From DASREM01 sp035652095 (GTDB lineage Bacteria; Acidobacteriota; Terriglobia; Terriglobales; Acidobacteriaceae), in assembly GCA_035652095.1 (NCBI GenBank), contig DASREM010000056.1, forward strand, positions 372,001-436,000: DNA of 64,000 bases. The letters run 5' to 3'. Numbering within the stretch: the stretch's first letter is position 1; each line of letters opens with the position of its first letter. Below, one piece after another: positions 54,248-63,052 of this stretch. Position numbers and translations under genes: made by a program. Below the pieces are notes generated by a model. It did not search any database. It was not told the origin of the DNA and saw only the letters and a list, made by a program, of their open reading frames with translations.

Positions 54248-54739
54248 ATGCAGATCACTCGCGCTTCGGATTATGCGGTCCGGGTGGTGATTCATCTGGC
54301 CGGCTTACCGGTGGGATCCACGGTGCGGCGGTCGGAGCTGGCGAGAGTGGGCGATGTTCCGGAACACTTTTTGTCGAAGGTGCTGCAGCGGCTGGTGCAT
54401 TCCGGGATGGTGCGCTCGCAACGCGGCGCGGGCGGCGGTTTTTCGCTCGCGGTTCCGGCGGCAAAGATTTCGATGCTGGATGTGGTGCAAGCGATCGAAG
54501 GACCGATCCGGATGAACCAGTGCCTGATCGAGGGGCCGTCGTGCGAGAGGAAAGCGTGGTGTCCGGCCCACCAGGTTTGGGCGGAAACGCAGGATGCAGT
54601 GCTGAAGATTCTAGGCGCGGCCTCAATGGAACAGCTGGCAGCCCAGGCGACGCCGGGTTCCACCTTCGCCTATCGCAACCATGAGAAGGCGATCACGATT
54701 TCAGGCGTTTCCGGAACGGGCCGGCGAACTCCCGGTTAG
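54248..54739 (+). CDS. Rrf2 family iron-sulfur transcription regulator
   Basis: The winged helix is at the N-terminus (MQITRASDYAVRVVIHLAGL, VPEHFLSKVLQRLVHSGMVRSQRGAGGGFSLA). Three Cys at 92, 99 and 105 (QCLIEGPSCERKAWC) are spaced for a [2Fe-2S] or [4Fe-4S] cluster, as in IscR/NsrR/RsrR. The gene opens the respiratory operon with 8 nt to the next gene, so it probably adjusts cytochrome expression to redox state, NO or oxygen. The signal is an inference. Confidence 0.93.
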   Translation: MQITRASDYAVRVVIHLAGLPVGSTVRRSELARVGDVPEHFLSKVLQRLVHSGMVRSQRGAGGGFSLAVPAAKISMLDVVQAIEGPIRMNQCLIEGPSCERKAWCPAHQVWAETQDAVLKILGAASMEQLAAQATPGSTFAYRNHEKAITISGVSGTGRRTPG

Positions 54740-54747
54740 GGTCGCCA

Positions 54748-54951
54748 ATGGAACTCACATGGATCGCCATCATCGCGAGTTTATGCATGGGAGTCGGGGC
54801 CGCGCTGGTGTTCGTTTTCGCAGTCAAGAAAAATTACTTCAAGGACGTGGAAGACGCGAAGTACCACGTGTTCTGGTCAGACGTGGAGGAGTTGGTCGAG
54901 TCTCCACCACAGGAGAAGAAGGATGAAGCCCGCAGTGACTCCACAGATTGA
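54748..54951 (+). CDS. ccoS: CcoS-like cbb3 oxidase assembly protein
   Basis: A 67-residue protein with one N-terminal membrane helix (LTWIAIIASLCMGVGAALVFVFAVKK) and a short acidic tail (YFKDVEDAKYHVFWSDVEEL). Size, topology and the FxDxExxxY pattern fit CcoS, which helps install heme b or copper in the CcoN subunit. Its position in a cbb3 operon supports this. It overlaps the Rieske gene by 29 nt. Confidence 0.72.
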   Translation: MELTWIAIIASLCMGVGAALVFVFAVKKNYFKDVEDAKYHVFWSDVEELVESPPQEKKDEARSDSTD

Positions 54952-55408
54952 AGCGGACGGAGAGGCAGTGACCCGGCGCAAAGTTCTGTCCTGGTTGAGC
55001 GGCTTTGGCCTGTTTGGTTCGCTGATCATCACCGCCTTTTCGAATCTCATCTTTATCAAGCCGCGAGCGACCTACGGGCAGCCGAACCGATTTTCCATCG
55101 GCAAGCCCGAGGACTTTCCTTCGGGCGTGCGGCTCTCTCTCGATACGCGGCGCGTCTGCATTGTTCGCGACGGCGACAAGATGGCTGCGATCTCCACGAC
55201 GTGCACGCACCTGGGATGCATCGTGTCGGTTTCGGAAACCGGATTTTCCTGCCCCTGTCACGGCTCGCGCTACGACCAGGACGGAACCGTTACGGGCGGC
55301 CCAGCGCCGCGAGCTTTGCCGTGGTACCAGGTCAGCCTCGCGCCAAATGGCGAGATCGAAGTGGACAAGGACACCGAGATTGAACCGGGGAGCTATTTGC
55401 GAGTATGA
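54923..55408 (+). CDS. Rieske [2Fe-2S] protein of a bc-type complex
   Basis: A membrane anchor (about residues 23-46) precedes the Rieske fold, with cluster ligands Cys94/His96 (TCTHLGC) and Cys110/His113 (SCPCHGS), plus the disulfide Cys99 and Cys112. The GGPAPRALP segment follows. This subunit passes electrons from quinol to the cytochrome c acceptor. It overlaps the cytochrome b gene by 4 nt (ATGA). Confidence 0.95.
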   Translation: MKPAVTPQIEADGEAVTRRKVLSWLSGFGLFGSLIITAFSNLIFIKPRATYGQPNRFSIGKPEDFPSGVRLSLDTRRVCIVRDGDKMAAISTTCTHLGCIVSVSETGFSCPCHGSRYDQDGTVTGGPAPRALPWYQVSLAPNGEIEVDKDTEIEPGSYLRV

Positions 55409-56727
55409 GCAACCAAACCAGTACGAGCCCCTGGAAGGCGATGATCGAGCTGCCGGAAAATATCTGGCACTCAATCTTTCGTAACCCGCTGCCCTCCTCC
55501 GACCTGGGAAGGGCTTCCACCAGCTTCACCAATTTCTTCCTGCATCTGCATCCGGTAAAAGTACATCGCAACAGCCTGCGGGCCACGTTCACCTTCGGGC
55601 TGGGCCTGATTTCGTTCTTCCTGTTCTTCATCCTGGTGGTCACCGGCATCCTGCTGATGTTCTATTACGTTCCCTCGACCAGCCAGGCCTATGACCGGAT
55701 GCTCGACTTGCGCGGGACCGTCGCGTTTGGAATCTTCCTGCGCAACTTGCATCGCTGGTCGGCGCACGGCATGGTAGCGGCGGTTTTCCTTCACATGTGC
55801 CGCGTGTTTCTGACCGGATCGTACAAGCCGCCGCGCGAATTCAACTGGGTGCTGGGGGTCCTGCTGCTGCTGGTGACGTTGTTTATGAGCTTCACCGGCT
55901 ACCTGTTGCCATGGGACCAGTTGGCGTTCTGGGCGATCACGGTGGGGACCTCGATCGCGAGTTACGCGCCGCTGGTGGGCAAGCAAGTGAAGTTCCTGCT
56001 GCTCGGAGACAGCACAGTGGGGCAGGAAGCTCTGCTCCGTTTTTACGTTCTGCACGTCGCGGTGTTGCCGGCAGTGCTGTCGCTGCTGGTGGCGATTCAT
56101 TTCTGGAGAATCCGCAAAGACGGCGGTCTCTCGAGGCCAGCGGAGGAAGACGAACTTGCGCCGCAACCGAATGTTGAAGTGGTGACCGGTCCTGCGTTGG
56201 TGATGGCGACTTCGCCGGCGGCGGCTGCGGCCGCGAAGCCAGTCTTGCAGAAACGCCAGTACGGGATTCAGGGCCTGGTGCGCGGTCCGTTCACCAAGAT
56301 TGGCAACGTTCCGGACCGCTCGGTCTTCAGCTGGCCGAACCTGTTCATGGCGGAACTGGTGGTTTTTCTGATTACGGTCGCCGGGGTGCTGCTGGTATCG
56401 CTCTATTTCAATGCCCCGCTGGAAGAACCGGTAAACGTGATGCATCCGCCGAACCCTGCGAAGGCGCCCTGGTACTTCCTGGGGTTGCAGGAGCAGGTGA
56501 GCTATTCGGCGTTCTGGGGAGGCGTGGGCATTCCCACCCTCGAAGTGGTTTTGTTGCTGCTGGTGCCTTACCTGGACCGCAAGATCGCGGGCGTCGGGCG
56601 ATGGTTTGCGCGCGAACGCCTGCTGGCCAACTCTTTGTTTCTGACTTTCGTTGTGGTCAACGTCATTCTGATCGTCATCGGCACATTCTTCCGGGGGCCG
56701 AACTGGGAGTTTGTTTCCCCCTGGTGA
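55405..56727 (+). CDS. Cytochrome b of the bc-type complex
   Basis: The 440-residue membrane protein contains heme b ligands in LRNLHRWSAHGMVAAVFLHMCRVFLTGSYK and FYVLHVAVLPAVLSLLVAIHFWRIRKDGG, and the quinol-site PPNPAKAPWYFLGLQE. The N-terminal half is cytochrome b6-like and the C-terminal half resembles subunit IV, joined by a soluble loop (AEEDELAPQPN, AAAAAKPVLQK). Both are fused here, as in bc1. The heptaheme cytochrome follows with a normal ribosome-binding site. Confidence 0.95.
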   Translation: MSNQTSTSPWKAMIELPENIWHSIFRNPLPSSDLGRASTSFTNFFLHLHPVKVHRNSLRATFTFGLGLISFFLFFILVVTGILLMFYYVPSTSQAYDRMLDLRGTVAFGIFLRNLHRWSAHGMVAAVFLHMCRVFLTGSYKPPREFNWVLGVLLLLVTLFMSFTGYLLPWDQLAFWAITVGTSIASYAPLVGKQVKFLLLGDSTVGQEALLRFYVLHVAVLPAVLSLLVAIHFWRIRKDGGLSRPAEEDELAPQPNVEVVTGPALVMATSPAAAAAAKPVLQKRQYGIQGLVRGPFTKIGNVPDRSVFSWPNLFMAELVVFLITVAGVLLVSLYFNAPLEEPVNVMHPPNPAKAPWYFLGLQEQVSYSAFWGGVGIPTLEVVLLLLVPYLDRKIAGVGRWFARERLLANSLFLTFVVVNVILIVIGTFFRGPNWEFVSPW

Positions 56728-56737
56728 GGAGAGCGAT

Positions 56738-58594
56738 GTGAGTACGCGCGTAACGCTGGCAATCGTGAGCTTCGTGGTGCTGATCGTACACGGCATTGTT
56801 TTCTACGATCAGTTCTTCAACCGTTGGGAGAAGCACCAGGCCGCCTACTTCGAGCAGGCGCGCAGCCTGGCGAAAACCGACGCCGAGCGCAAAGCCGTGG
56901 ACGGTCGCAGCCCGCGCATCGAGCAGGTCATCGTCACCCAATTCGGAGAATCGCGCGTGGACCGTTGCGTGACTTGCCACATTGCCAGCGACGATCCCCG
57001 CTTCCAGGGGCATGCGGAACCGCTGACCACGCACCCTTATTCCGCTGCGCTCGGAGACGTGCAGAGGAATGGTCATTGGGAGCGGCGGCACAAGTTCACC
57101 GATTTTGGCTGCACCATTTGCCACGACGGCCAGGGCCGCGGCCTGGAGACCGTGTATGCGCACGGCGAGGACGAGTTCTGGCCCGATCCGTTGCTCGGAT
57201 ACGTGACCCAAGCTAATTGGCATTCGGAATTCAAAGCGAAACTGACCGGCAAGGAATACATGCAGGCCAATTGTGCGCAGTGCCACACGGAAGAGAATTT
57301 TCCAGGGACTCCGCTGGTGCAGCGCGGACGGCAGCTCTTTTTTGAAAAGGCGTGTTATGGCTGTCATCGCATTGAAGGGTTGGCCAATGGCACCCTCGGT
57401 CCCGACCTGAGCGAGGTGGGAAAGAAATTCAAGATCAATTACCTGTGGGAGCACACGGTCAACCCGCGCGCCTTCCAGCCTACTTCGTTCATGCCGAAGT
57501 TCGATCTCAGCGATGACGAGATCAAGGCCTTGACGGTGTTCATGAAGAGCCGCCGCGGCAAGAATTTTGCCGAGACTTCTCTGGGCCAGTATCGCGCGCG
57601 CCTGCAGCAGACCAAGTTTGAGGAAGGATCGAAAGACAAGGCGGCGGCGCCATCGCCGGGTCGCGGAGAACAGTTGATTCGTGAACGATCGTGCACGGCA
57701 TGCCACAAGCTTGGCGAGCGCGACGGTCATATCGCTCCCGACCTTTCCTATGAAGGACTGATTCGCGACGAGGACTGGATGATGGCGCACTTCCGGGAAC
57801 CGAAGTCGCGGATTCCGGATTCAATCATGCCGGTGTTCGGGTTTGGCGATCCGGAGTTCCGCTCCATCTCCGAGTACCTGAAAACGCGCAACGCGCCGCC
57901 TCCGTTCAAGAGCGGGGAGGAGATCTACAAGAACCTGTGCGCGCGCTGCCATGGAGAGAAGGGCGATGGCAAGGGTGTGACCTATCTCTATCTCGATCCG
58001 GCGCCTCGCGACCTGACAAAGGTGGCGTTTATGAACAGCAAGAGCGAGGACCGGTTCCTGGAATCGCTGAAGAGCGGGGTGCCGGGGACGTCCATGCCGC
58101 CATGGGAGCGAGCGCTGAGCGAAGAACAGCGCCGCGCGGTCCTGAGTTATGTGTTCCAGACATTTGTGCGTGAGCCGCGCAAAGAGATCAAGGAGCACAA
58201 GGTTCCGGAGACGAATCCGGTCGCCTCGAGCGGCGAATCGATCCAGAGGGGAGAGCAGATCTTCCTGCAACGTTGCACCGGTTGCCACGGGCGTAAGGCG
58301 GACGGCAAAGGCCCGAACTCGCTCGATATCAGTCCGCGGCCACGCAACTTGCGCAACGCGGCATTCGTGAACAGCGTCCCCGACAAGCGCCTGTTCGATT
58401 CCATCCTGTACGGAGTGCAGGGCACAGCGATGCCTTCGTGGATCGACTACGGCCTTTCGCAGAACGAGGTAGGCGATCTCATCAATTTCATCCGCAGTAT
58501 GAATCCGCGCACCGTTCCATCCGGCAGGGAGAAGTCTTCCACGCTCGCATCGCAAATGAACCAGGAGGTGGTATGCCGCCAGAAGTCCAAGTAA
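56738..58594 (+). CDS. Heptaheme cytochrome c of the bc-cbb3 operon
   Basis: GAGGAGAG precedes a GTG start at 56738, giving 618 residues. One N-terminal membrane helix (TRVTLAIVSFVVLIVHGIVFY) anchors it outside. Seven CXXCH sites occur at about residues 77, 125, 179, 206, 319, 401 and 513. The last two lie in tandem cbb3-type cytochrome domains (SGEEIYKNLCARCHGEKGDGKG, RGEQIFLQRCTGCHGRKADGKG) like those of CcoP, and the fourth and fifth in mono-heme domains like cytochrome c1 acceptors. It probably links the Rieske/cytochrome b unit to CcoN/CcoO. Its end overlaps ccoN by 22 nt. Confidence 0.92.
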   Translation: MSTRVTLAIVSFVVLIVHGIVFYDQFFNRWEKHQAAYFEQARSLAKTDAERKAVDGRSPRIEQVIVTQFGESRVDRCVTCHIASDDPRFQGHAEPLTTHPYSAALGDVQRNGHWERRHKFTDFGCTICHDGQGRGLETVYAHGEDEFWPDPLLGYVTQANWHSEFKAKLTGKEYMQANCAQCHTEENFPGTPLVQRGRQLFFEKACYGCHRIEGLANGTLGPDLSEVGKKFKINYLWEHTVNPRAFQPTSFMPKFDLSDDEIKALTVFMKSRRGKNFAETSLGQYRARLQQTKFEEGSKDKAAAPSPGRGEQLIRERSCTACHKLGERDGHIAPDLSYEGLIRDEDWMMAHFREPKSRIPDSIMPVFGFGDPEFRSISEYLKTRNAPPPFKSGEEIYKNLCARCHGEKGDGKGVTYLYLDPAPRDLTKVAFMNSKSEDRFLESLKSGVPGTSMPPWERALSEEQRRAVLSYVFQTFVREPRKEIKEHKVPETNPVASSGESIQRGEQIFLQRCTGCHGRKADGKGPNSLDISPRPRNLRNAAFVNSVPDKRLFDSILYGVQGTAMPSWIDYGLSQNEVGDLINFIRSMNPRTVPSGREKSSTLASQMNQEVVCRQKSK

Positions 58595-59997
58595 CTCGCG
58601 CAACCTCGATGGGGTCGGCGCCCTTAGCCGATTCGATCCATGAAGACACGACGGCGAAATGGTTCCTGCTGAGCGCTGTCTGCTATTTCTTCGTGGTCGG
58701 AATTATCGCCCTGACCATCGCAGCCAAATTTGTCTGGCCGCAACTGTTAGGCAGCGTGCCTTACCTGTCCTACGGGCGCTTGCGGCCGCTGCACGTAAAC
58801 GGGATGCTGTTCGGATGGCTCCTGCCGGCCGACCTCGGACTGGCGTACTACATCGTTCCGCGGCTCTGCGGTGTAAAGCTGTGGAGCGAGAAGCTGGGCA
58901 TCGCCACCGCGGTCCTGTGGAACGTGATCGTTCTGGGCGCCGTGTATGCGCTGCCCGCGGGCTACAACAAAGGTTGGGAGTACGCCGAGCTACCCATGCC
59001 GCTGGTGGCCCTGGTAGTGGTGGCATGGGTCATGTTCGGGATCAACATTTTTGCCACGGTGGCCACGCGGAAGTACCAGCAGATGTACGTGAGCCTGTGG
59101 TACACGATGGCAACCATCTTGTGGACGACGTTCGTTTACAGCACGGGCAACATCGCGGTGCTGTTCACGACCGGAACCAACCAGGCCAACCTGAACTGGA
59201 TGTACGTGCACAACGCGGTGGGGCTGATCTTCACTCCCATCGGCCTGGCGATGGCCTACTACTTCATTCCCAAGGCTTCCAACACTCCGCTGCACAGCCA
59301 CAAACTCTCGATGATCGGGTTCTGGTCTCTCGCGTTTGTGTACGTCTGGACCGGGGCGCACCACATGCTGCACGGACCGATTTCGCAATGGCTGCAGACC
59401 ATCGCTATTGCCTTCTCGGTGATGCTGCTGATCCCGGTGTGGACCGTGGTCTACAACTTCTTCGCCACCATGAAAGGACAGTGGCATCAGCTGCGGGAGA
59501 ATGTCCCGCTCAAGTTTCTGATGTCGGGCGTCGTTTTCTACTTGCTCACATGCTTCCAGGGGCCGATGCACAGCCTGCGCTCGGTGAATGCCATCGTTTC
59601 AAAAACCGACTGGATTCCGGGGCACGCGCACATGGCGGTCCTGGGAGCGTTTTCCTTCTTCGCCATCGCGGGCTGCTATTACGTGATCCCGCGAATGTTC
59701 CACACCAGGATCCATTCCGAGGCGCTGGCCAATTGGAGTTTCTGGTTTCTGATGATCGGGGGCCTGGGATTTTTTGTGACCCTGTGGCTGGGCGGTTTCT
59801 GGCAAGGCTGGCAATGGAACAATCCCTCGATTCCTTTCATTGACACCGTGGTGGCGTTGAAGCCGGTGTGGACGGTGCGATTCTTCTCCGGGATTCTGAT
59901 GTTTGCCGGCATCACCACTTTCATGTTCAACATTCTCGCGACCGTGATCGGCCGCCCGCAGCCTATGCCCACCGCGGCAAAGGTCGCGACCGCCTGA
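58573..59997 (+). CDS. ccoN: cbb3-type cytochrome c oxidase subunit I
   Basis: AGGAGG precedes the ATG at 58573. The 474-residue protein has about 12 membrane helices and the heme-copper ligands: His74 (RPLHVNGMLFGW), His213 (WMYVHNAVGL), His263/His264 (TGAHHMLHGPI), and His351/His353 (IPGHAHMAVLGAF). These fit heme b, CuB and heme b3 of the C-family. It reduces oxygen to water and pumps protons, with high oxygen affinity in known members. Confidence 0.94.
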   Translation: MPPEVQVTRATSMGSAPLADSIHEDTTAKWFLLSAVCYFFVVGIIALTIAAKFVWPQLLGSVPYLSYGRLRPLHVNGMLFGWLLPADLGLAYYIVPRLCGVKLWSEKLGIATAVLWNVIVLGAVYALPAGYNKGWEYAELPMPLVALVVVAWVMFGINIFATVATRKYQQMYVSLWYTMATILWTTFVYSTGNIAVLFTTGTNQANLNWMYVHNAVGLIFTPIGLAMAYYFIPKASNTPLHSHKLSMIGFWSLAFVYVWTGAHHMLHGPISQWLQTIAIAFSVMLLIPVWTVVYNFFATMKGQWHQLRENVPLKFLMSGVVFYLLTCFQGPMHSLRSVNAIVSKTDWIPGHAHMAVLGAFSFFAIAGCYYVIPRMFHTRIHSEALANWSFWFLMIGGLGFFVTLWLGGFWQGWQWNNPSIPFIDTVVALKPVWTVRFFSGILMFAGITTFMFNILATVIGRPQPMPTAAKVATA

Positions 59998-60007
59998 GGA
60001 GCATGCC

Positions 60008-60577
60008 ATGTTAGAGAAAACTGACAAAAGCGCAATCGGGTTCGTGGTGGCAGCCCTGGTGTTCTTCTTCATCGGCGGCTTGCTCACGACGGTGGTCCCG
60101 CCGCTCATTGACAAGAGCTGGTCGAAGCCGTTCGAAAACAACGATCCCTCGCGGGGGCCGACGGGGAAGTTGCGTCCCTACACCGAACTGGAGCTTAAGG
60201 GACGCGCGATTTATGTGCGCGAGGGCTGCTGGTATTGCCACACGCAACAGACGCGCACCCTGCTCTCCGACACCAAGCGCTCGGGCTGGAAAGGGGTAGA
60301 TTCACCCGTTTCCACTCCGGATGAGTTCGTCTATGACAGCCCGCACATGTTCGGAACCAAGCGCACAGGGCCCGACCTGTCTCGCGTGGGCGGTAAATAC
60401 GATCGGCAGTGGCACCGCACGCATTTCCGCAATCCGCGCGACCTGGTGCCGGGTTCGATTATGCCGCCGTTCCCGTGGATCGCGAATAACGAAGAAGATT
60501 TCAACGCCCTGGTGGCTTACATCCAGACACTCGGCCGCGCCAAGAACTGGCGACCGGACAACGATTACGAGAAATAG
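60008..60577 (+). CDS. ccoO: cbb3-type cytochrome c oxidase subunit II (mono-heme)
   Basis: A membrane anchor (SAIGFVVAALVFFFIGGLLTTVVPPLI) precedes a single-heme cytochrome c domain with REGCWYCHTQQTRTLLSDT, the CcoO motif, and RTGPDLSRVGGKYDRQWHRTHFRNPRDLVPGSIMPPFPW, where Met supplies the sixth ligand. Length 189 is on the short side of the family. It receives electrons for CcoN. Confidence 0.95.
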   Translation: MLEKTDKSAIGFVVAALVFFFIGGLLTTVVPPLIDKSWSKPFENNDPSRGPTGKLRPYTELELKGRAIYVREGCWYCHTQQTRTLLSDTKRSGWKGVDSPVSTPDEFVYDSPHMFGTKRTGPDLSRVGGKYDRQWHRTHFRNPRDLVPGSIMPPFPWIANNEEDFNALVAYIQTLGRAKNWRPDNDYEK

Positions 60578-60586
60578 AGCGCAGCC

Positions 60587-60772
60587 ATGCATGACTACGT
60601 TTATCCGAGCATCTTTTTCGCGTACTTCCTGTTCTTCCTGTGCGTGGTAGGGGCGGTGTTTTTCCTGGTCCGTTCCCGCCGCGATGGGTACTGGGGAGCG
60701 CACAGCGAAGATCCCAAGTACCGCATGCTCGAGGACGAGAACAGCGCGAGCGGCGACTCTAAGCCGAATTAA
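60587..60772 (+). CDS. Small CcoQ-like subunit
   Basis: A 61-residue membrane protein with one helix (VYPSIFFAYFLFFLCVVGAVFFLV) and an Arg/acidic tail. Position after ccoO and size match CcoQ, which stabilises cbb3 oxidase; the sequence itself is poorly conserved in the family. Confidence 0.65.
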   Translation: MHDYVYPSIFFAYFLFFLCVVGAVFFLVRSRRDGYWGAHSEDPKYRMLEDENSASGDSKPN

Positions 60773-60782
60773 GGAGAACGAG

Positions 60783-61103
60783 ATGGCGCAAGCAGGCGTT
60801 GCCAAAGAGACAGAGAAGGAAATTCAGGAATACGCCGATGGCTGGATTACGGAACGCAAAGGCACCGGTGTTCCCACATTTCTGAAATTCGCCTACATCG
60901 TGATCGCGGGCAGTGTGATCGCCTACCTCGTGGTTTACATGAACGGGGAGGTCAATCACGCCGATCGCGGTGCGCTGGTGCGGCAATTCAACCAGATGAC
61001 GCAGTCCTCGCCGGCATTCATGTACGCCGTGATTGCAATGGTGGTGGTGTTCGCAATCGTGGTCGTCGGGTTCGCATTTAGAGCGGTGCACAAAGACTCA
61101 TGA
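60783..61103 (+). CDS. CcoP-like membrane subunit lacking heme-binding motifs
   Basis: GGAG precedes the ATG at 60783. The 106-residue product begins KEIQEYADGWITERKGTGVPTFLKFAYIVIAGSVIAYLVVY, like the DGxxE and membrane segment of CcoP, and ends with a second helix (AFMYAVIAMVVVFAIVVVGFAF). There is no CXXCH, so the diheme part of CcoP is absent. The heptaheme cytochrome earlier in the operon carries CcoP-like domains that could replace it. Confidence 0.72.
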   Translation: MAQAGVAKETEKEIQEYADGWITERKGTGVPTFLKFAYIVIAGSVIAYLVVYMNGEVNHADRGALVRQFNQMTQSSPAFMYAVIAMVVVFAIVVVGFAFRAVHKDS

Positions 61104-63052
61104 GCGAATGGGCACAGTTCGAAGCGATTGACGGGGCCGAGTATTGGATGAAGATGGTGAAGTGCCAGCACGCCTGCCCCGTGCACACCAACGCATGCGG
61201 ATACGTGACGGCGATCGGCGAAGGCCGCTACGAGGAAGCGTACCGCATTGCGCGCGCGACCAATCCTTTCGCTTCTATTTGCGGCCGGGTATGCGGAGCT
61301 CCGTGCGAAGTGAACTGCCGGCGCGGCGATGTGGACGAGCCGGTTTCTATCCGCTCGCTCAAACGTTTTGTGACCGGGAAGTTCGGTCCGGAAACGGGTG
61401 AGTTCGGTGTGTATCGCGAGGCGTGCGATCAGCGGATGTTGCCGCCCAATCGCGGGAAATACGAAAAAATCGCGGTCGTGGGCGCCGGAGTATCCGGCTT
61501 GACTGTGGCCCACGACCTTACGCAGATCGGCTACAAGGTCACCGTGTTCGAGGCGAACCCGGAGCCAGGCGGCATGCTCACCGTGGGAGTTCCCATTTTC
61601 CGCCTGCCCCGGGAACTGGTGAGGCAGGAGATCCAGGCCATTCTGTCGCTCGGAGTCGAACTCAAGTGCAACATGCGCCTGGGACGGGATTTCACCATCG
61701 AGAGCCTGCGAGGCGACGGGTACAAGGCAATTTTCTTAGGAATTGGGCTTCCGAAAGGGAGAAAGCTGTCGCTCCCCGGCTCGGACCGTCCAGGGGTTTA
61801 CGACGGTATGGATTTCCTGCGCGCGTTCAATGAAGGGACGCCGCTGCCCCTCGGTCGCCGGATTATCGTGATCGGCGGCGGCAACGTTGCCTATGACGTG
61901 GCGCGCTCCGCGCTTCGCCCGGCTGGGGAGATGACGCGCAACGAGGCCATTGCCGACATGGAGCGAGGCGAGCAGGTTGCCTACGACGTGGCGCGCTCGG
62001 CGCTGCGGATGAGCGGCGACAAGGAGGTCCACGTTGTCTGCCTGGAGAAGCGCGCGGAGATGCCGGCCGACGCCGTCGAAATACTCGAGGGCGAGGAAGA
62101 AGGCCTGAGGCTGCATAATTCACGCGGCCCCAAAGCCATTTTCGGAAACAACGGAGCGGTGACCGGCTTGCGCACGGTGCGGTGCACTGCCGTCTTCGAC
62201 AGCAACGGGCGCTTCAATCCCAGTTTTGACGAAACCGACATCGAAGATTTGCCCGCGGACACGATCATTTTTGCGATCGGACAGTCCGCCGACCTCTCTT
62301 TTCTCCGGCCGGAAGATGGAGTGGAGAGCGAGCGGGGCCTGATCAAGGTGAACCGCGAGACCTACCAGACGACGGCCCCGGATGTTTTTGCCTGTGGGGA
62401 CATCGCGCACGGGCCACGATTGTTTATTGATGCGATTGCCTCTGCGCAGATCGCCGCGCGCTCGATGCACGATTTTCTTCGCGGCACCCGCACCGACATC
62501 GCGGTGCGAAGTCGCTGGACTACCGCCGAGTACACGATGGCGGAGGGCTGGGAACGGCTGCCTCGCTCCACCCCTCCGGTGCTGGAAGCCGAGCAGCGCG
62601 CGAGTTCTCTTGAGATTATCGAGCAGGACTTCTCGGCTGCGGACGCGCACCGCCAGGCCTCGCGCTGCCTGCGCTGCAACGTGAACACCGTGTTTGATAC
62701 CAGCACCTGTATCGGATGCAATGGCTGCGTAGATGTCTGCCCGCAGAACCTAATACGGCTCGTTGGCCTTAGCCAACTTTGCCAGGATGAGCGCTGGCAC
62801 GAAATGGTGGCTGGCACTCTCGGGATCAGCGAGGTCGAGCTAAGGGCGGTGCCAGGCGCGGAACTCGATGACATGGGCGGGGTCATGCTGAAAGACGAGA
62901 CCACGTGCATTCGCTGCGGGCTGTGCGCTTCGCGGTGTCCGACTCACGCCGTCAGCATGAAGAAGTTCGAGTTCCACCGCGAGTGCGTGACGGTGCCAAC
63001 GCGGAATATCAAAATCCGCTATCAGGCGAGCGCATCCCAGGGGTCTGTGTGA
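61100..63052 (+). CDS. GltD-like FAD oxidoreductase with ferredoxin-type clusters
   Basis: The 650-residue protein opens with a Cys-rich GltD-type [4Fe-4S] domain (CQHACPVHTNACGY, ICGRVCGAPCEVNCRRGDVDEPVSIRSLKR). FAD-binding IAVVGAGVSGLTVAHDLTQIGYKVTVFEA and NAD(P)-binding IIVIGGGNVAYDVARSALR follow, and the C-terminus has two ferredoxin motifs (CIGCNGCVDVCP, CIRCGLCASRCP). Such proteins move electrons between NAD(P)H and iron-sulfur carriers. VAYDVARSALR occurs twice, 30 residues apart. It may supply electrons for oxidase assembly or for the quinone pool; this is inference. Confidence 0.88.
   Translation: MSEWAQFEAIDGAEYWMKMVKCQHACPVHTNACGYVTAIGEGRYEEAYRIARATNPFASICGRVCGAPCEVNCRRGDVDEPVSIRSLKRFVTGKFGPETGEFGVYREACDQRMLPPNRGKYEKIAVVGAGVSGLTVAHDLTQIGYKVTVFEANPEPGGMLTVGVPIFRLPRELVRQEIQAILSLGVELKCNMRLGRDFTIESLRGDGYKAIFLGIGLPKGRKLSLPGSDRPGVYDGMDFLRAFNEGTPLPLGRRIIVIGGGNVAYDVARSALRPAGEMTRNEAIADMERGEQVAYDVARSALRMSGDKEVHVVCLEKRAEMPADAVEILEGEEEGLRLHNSRGPKAIFGNNGAVTGLRTVRCTAVFDSNGRFNPSFDETDIEDLPADTIIFAIGQSADLSFLRPEDGVESERGLIKVNRETYQTTAPDVFACGDIAHGPRLFIDAIASAQIAARSMHDFLRGTRTDIAVRSRWTTAEYTMAEGWERLPRSTPPVLEAEQRASSLEIIEQDFSAADAHRQASRCLRCNVNTVFDTSTCIGCNGCVDVCPQNLIRLVGLSQLCQDERWHEMVAGTLGISEVELRAVPGAELDDMGGVMLKDETTCIRCGLCASRCPTHAVSMKKFEFHRECVTVPTRNIKIRYQASASQGSV
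61886..62007. repeat. Repeated 11-residue segment in the GltD-like gene
   Basis: Copies begin at 61886 and 61976, 90 nt apart, and encode the same 11 residues (VAYDVARSALR). The base differences between the copies are all at third codon positions, so the protein sequence is kept while the DNA has drifted. The first copy is the normal Rossmann helix after GGGN; the second lies after a 19-residue insertion. Confidence 0.8.

Noticed and set aside
55471..56796. Long minus-strand open frame of about 440 codons over the cytochrome b gene
   Set aside because: It is antisense to an unmistakable cytochrome b with conserved heme ligands, and its own sequence is Arg/Gln/His-rich without any family motif, as expected for a GC-rich shadow frame.
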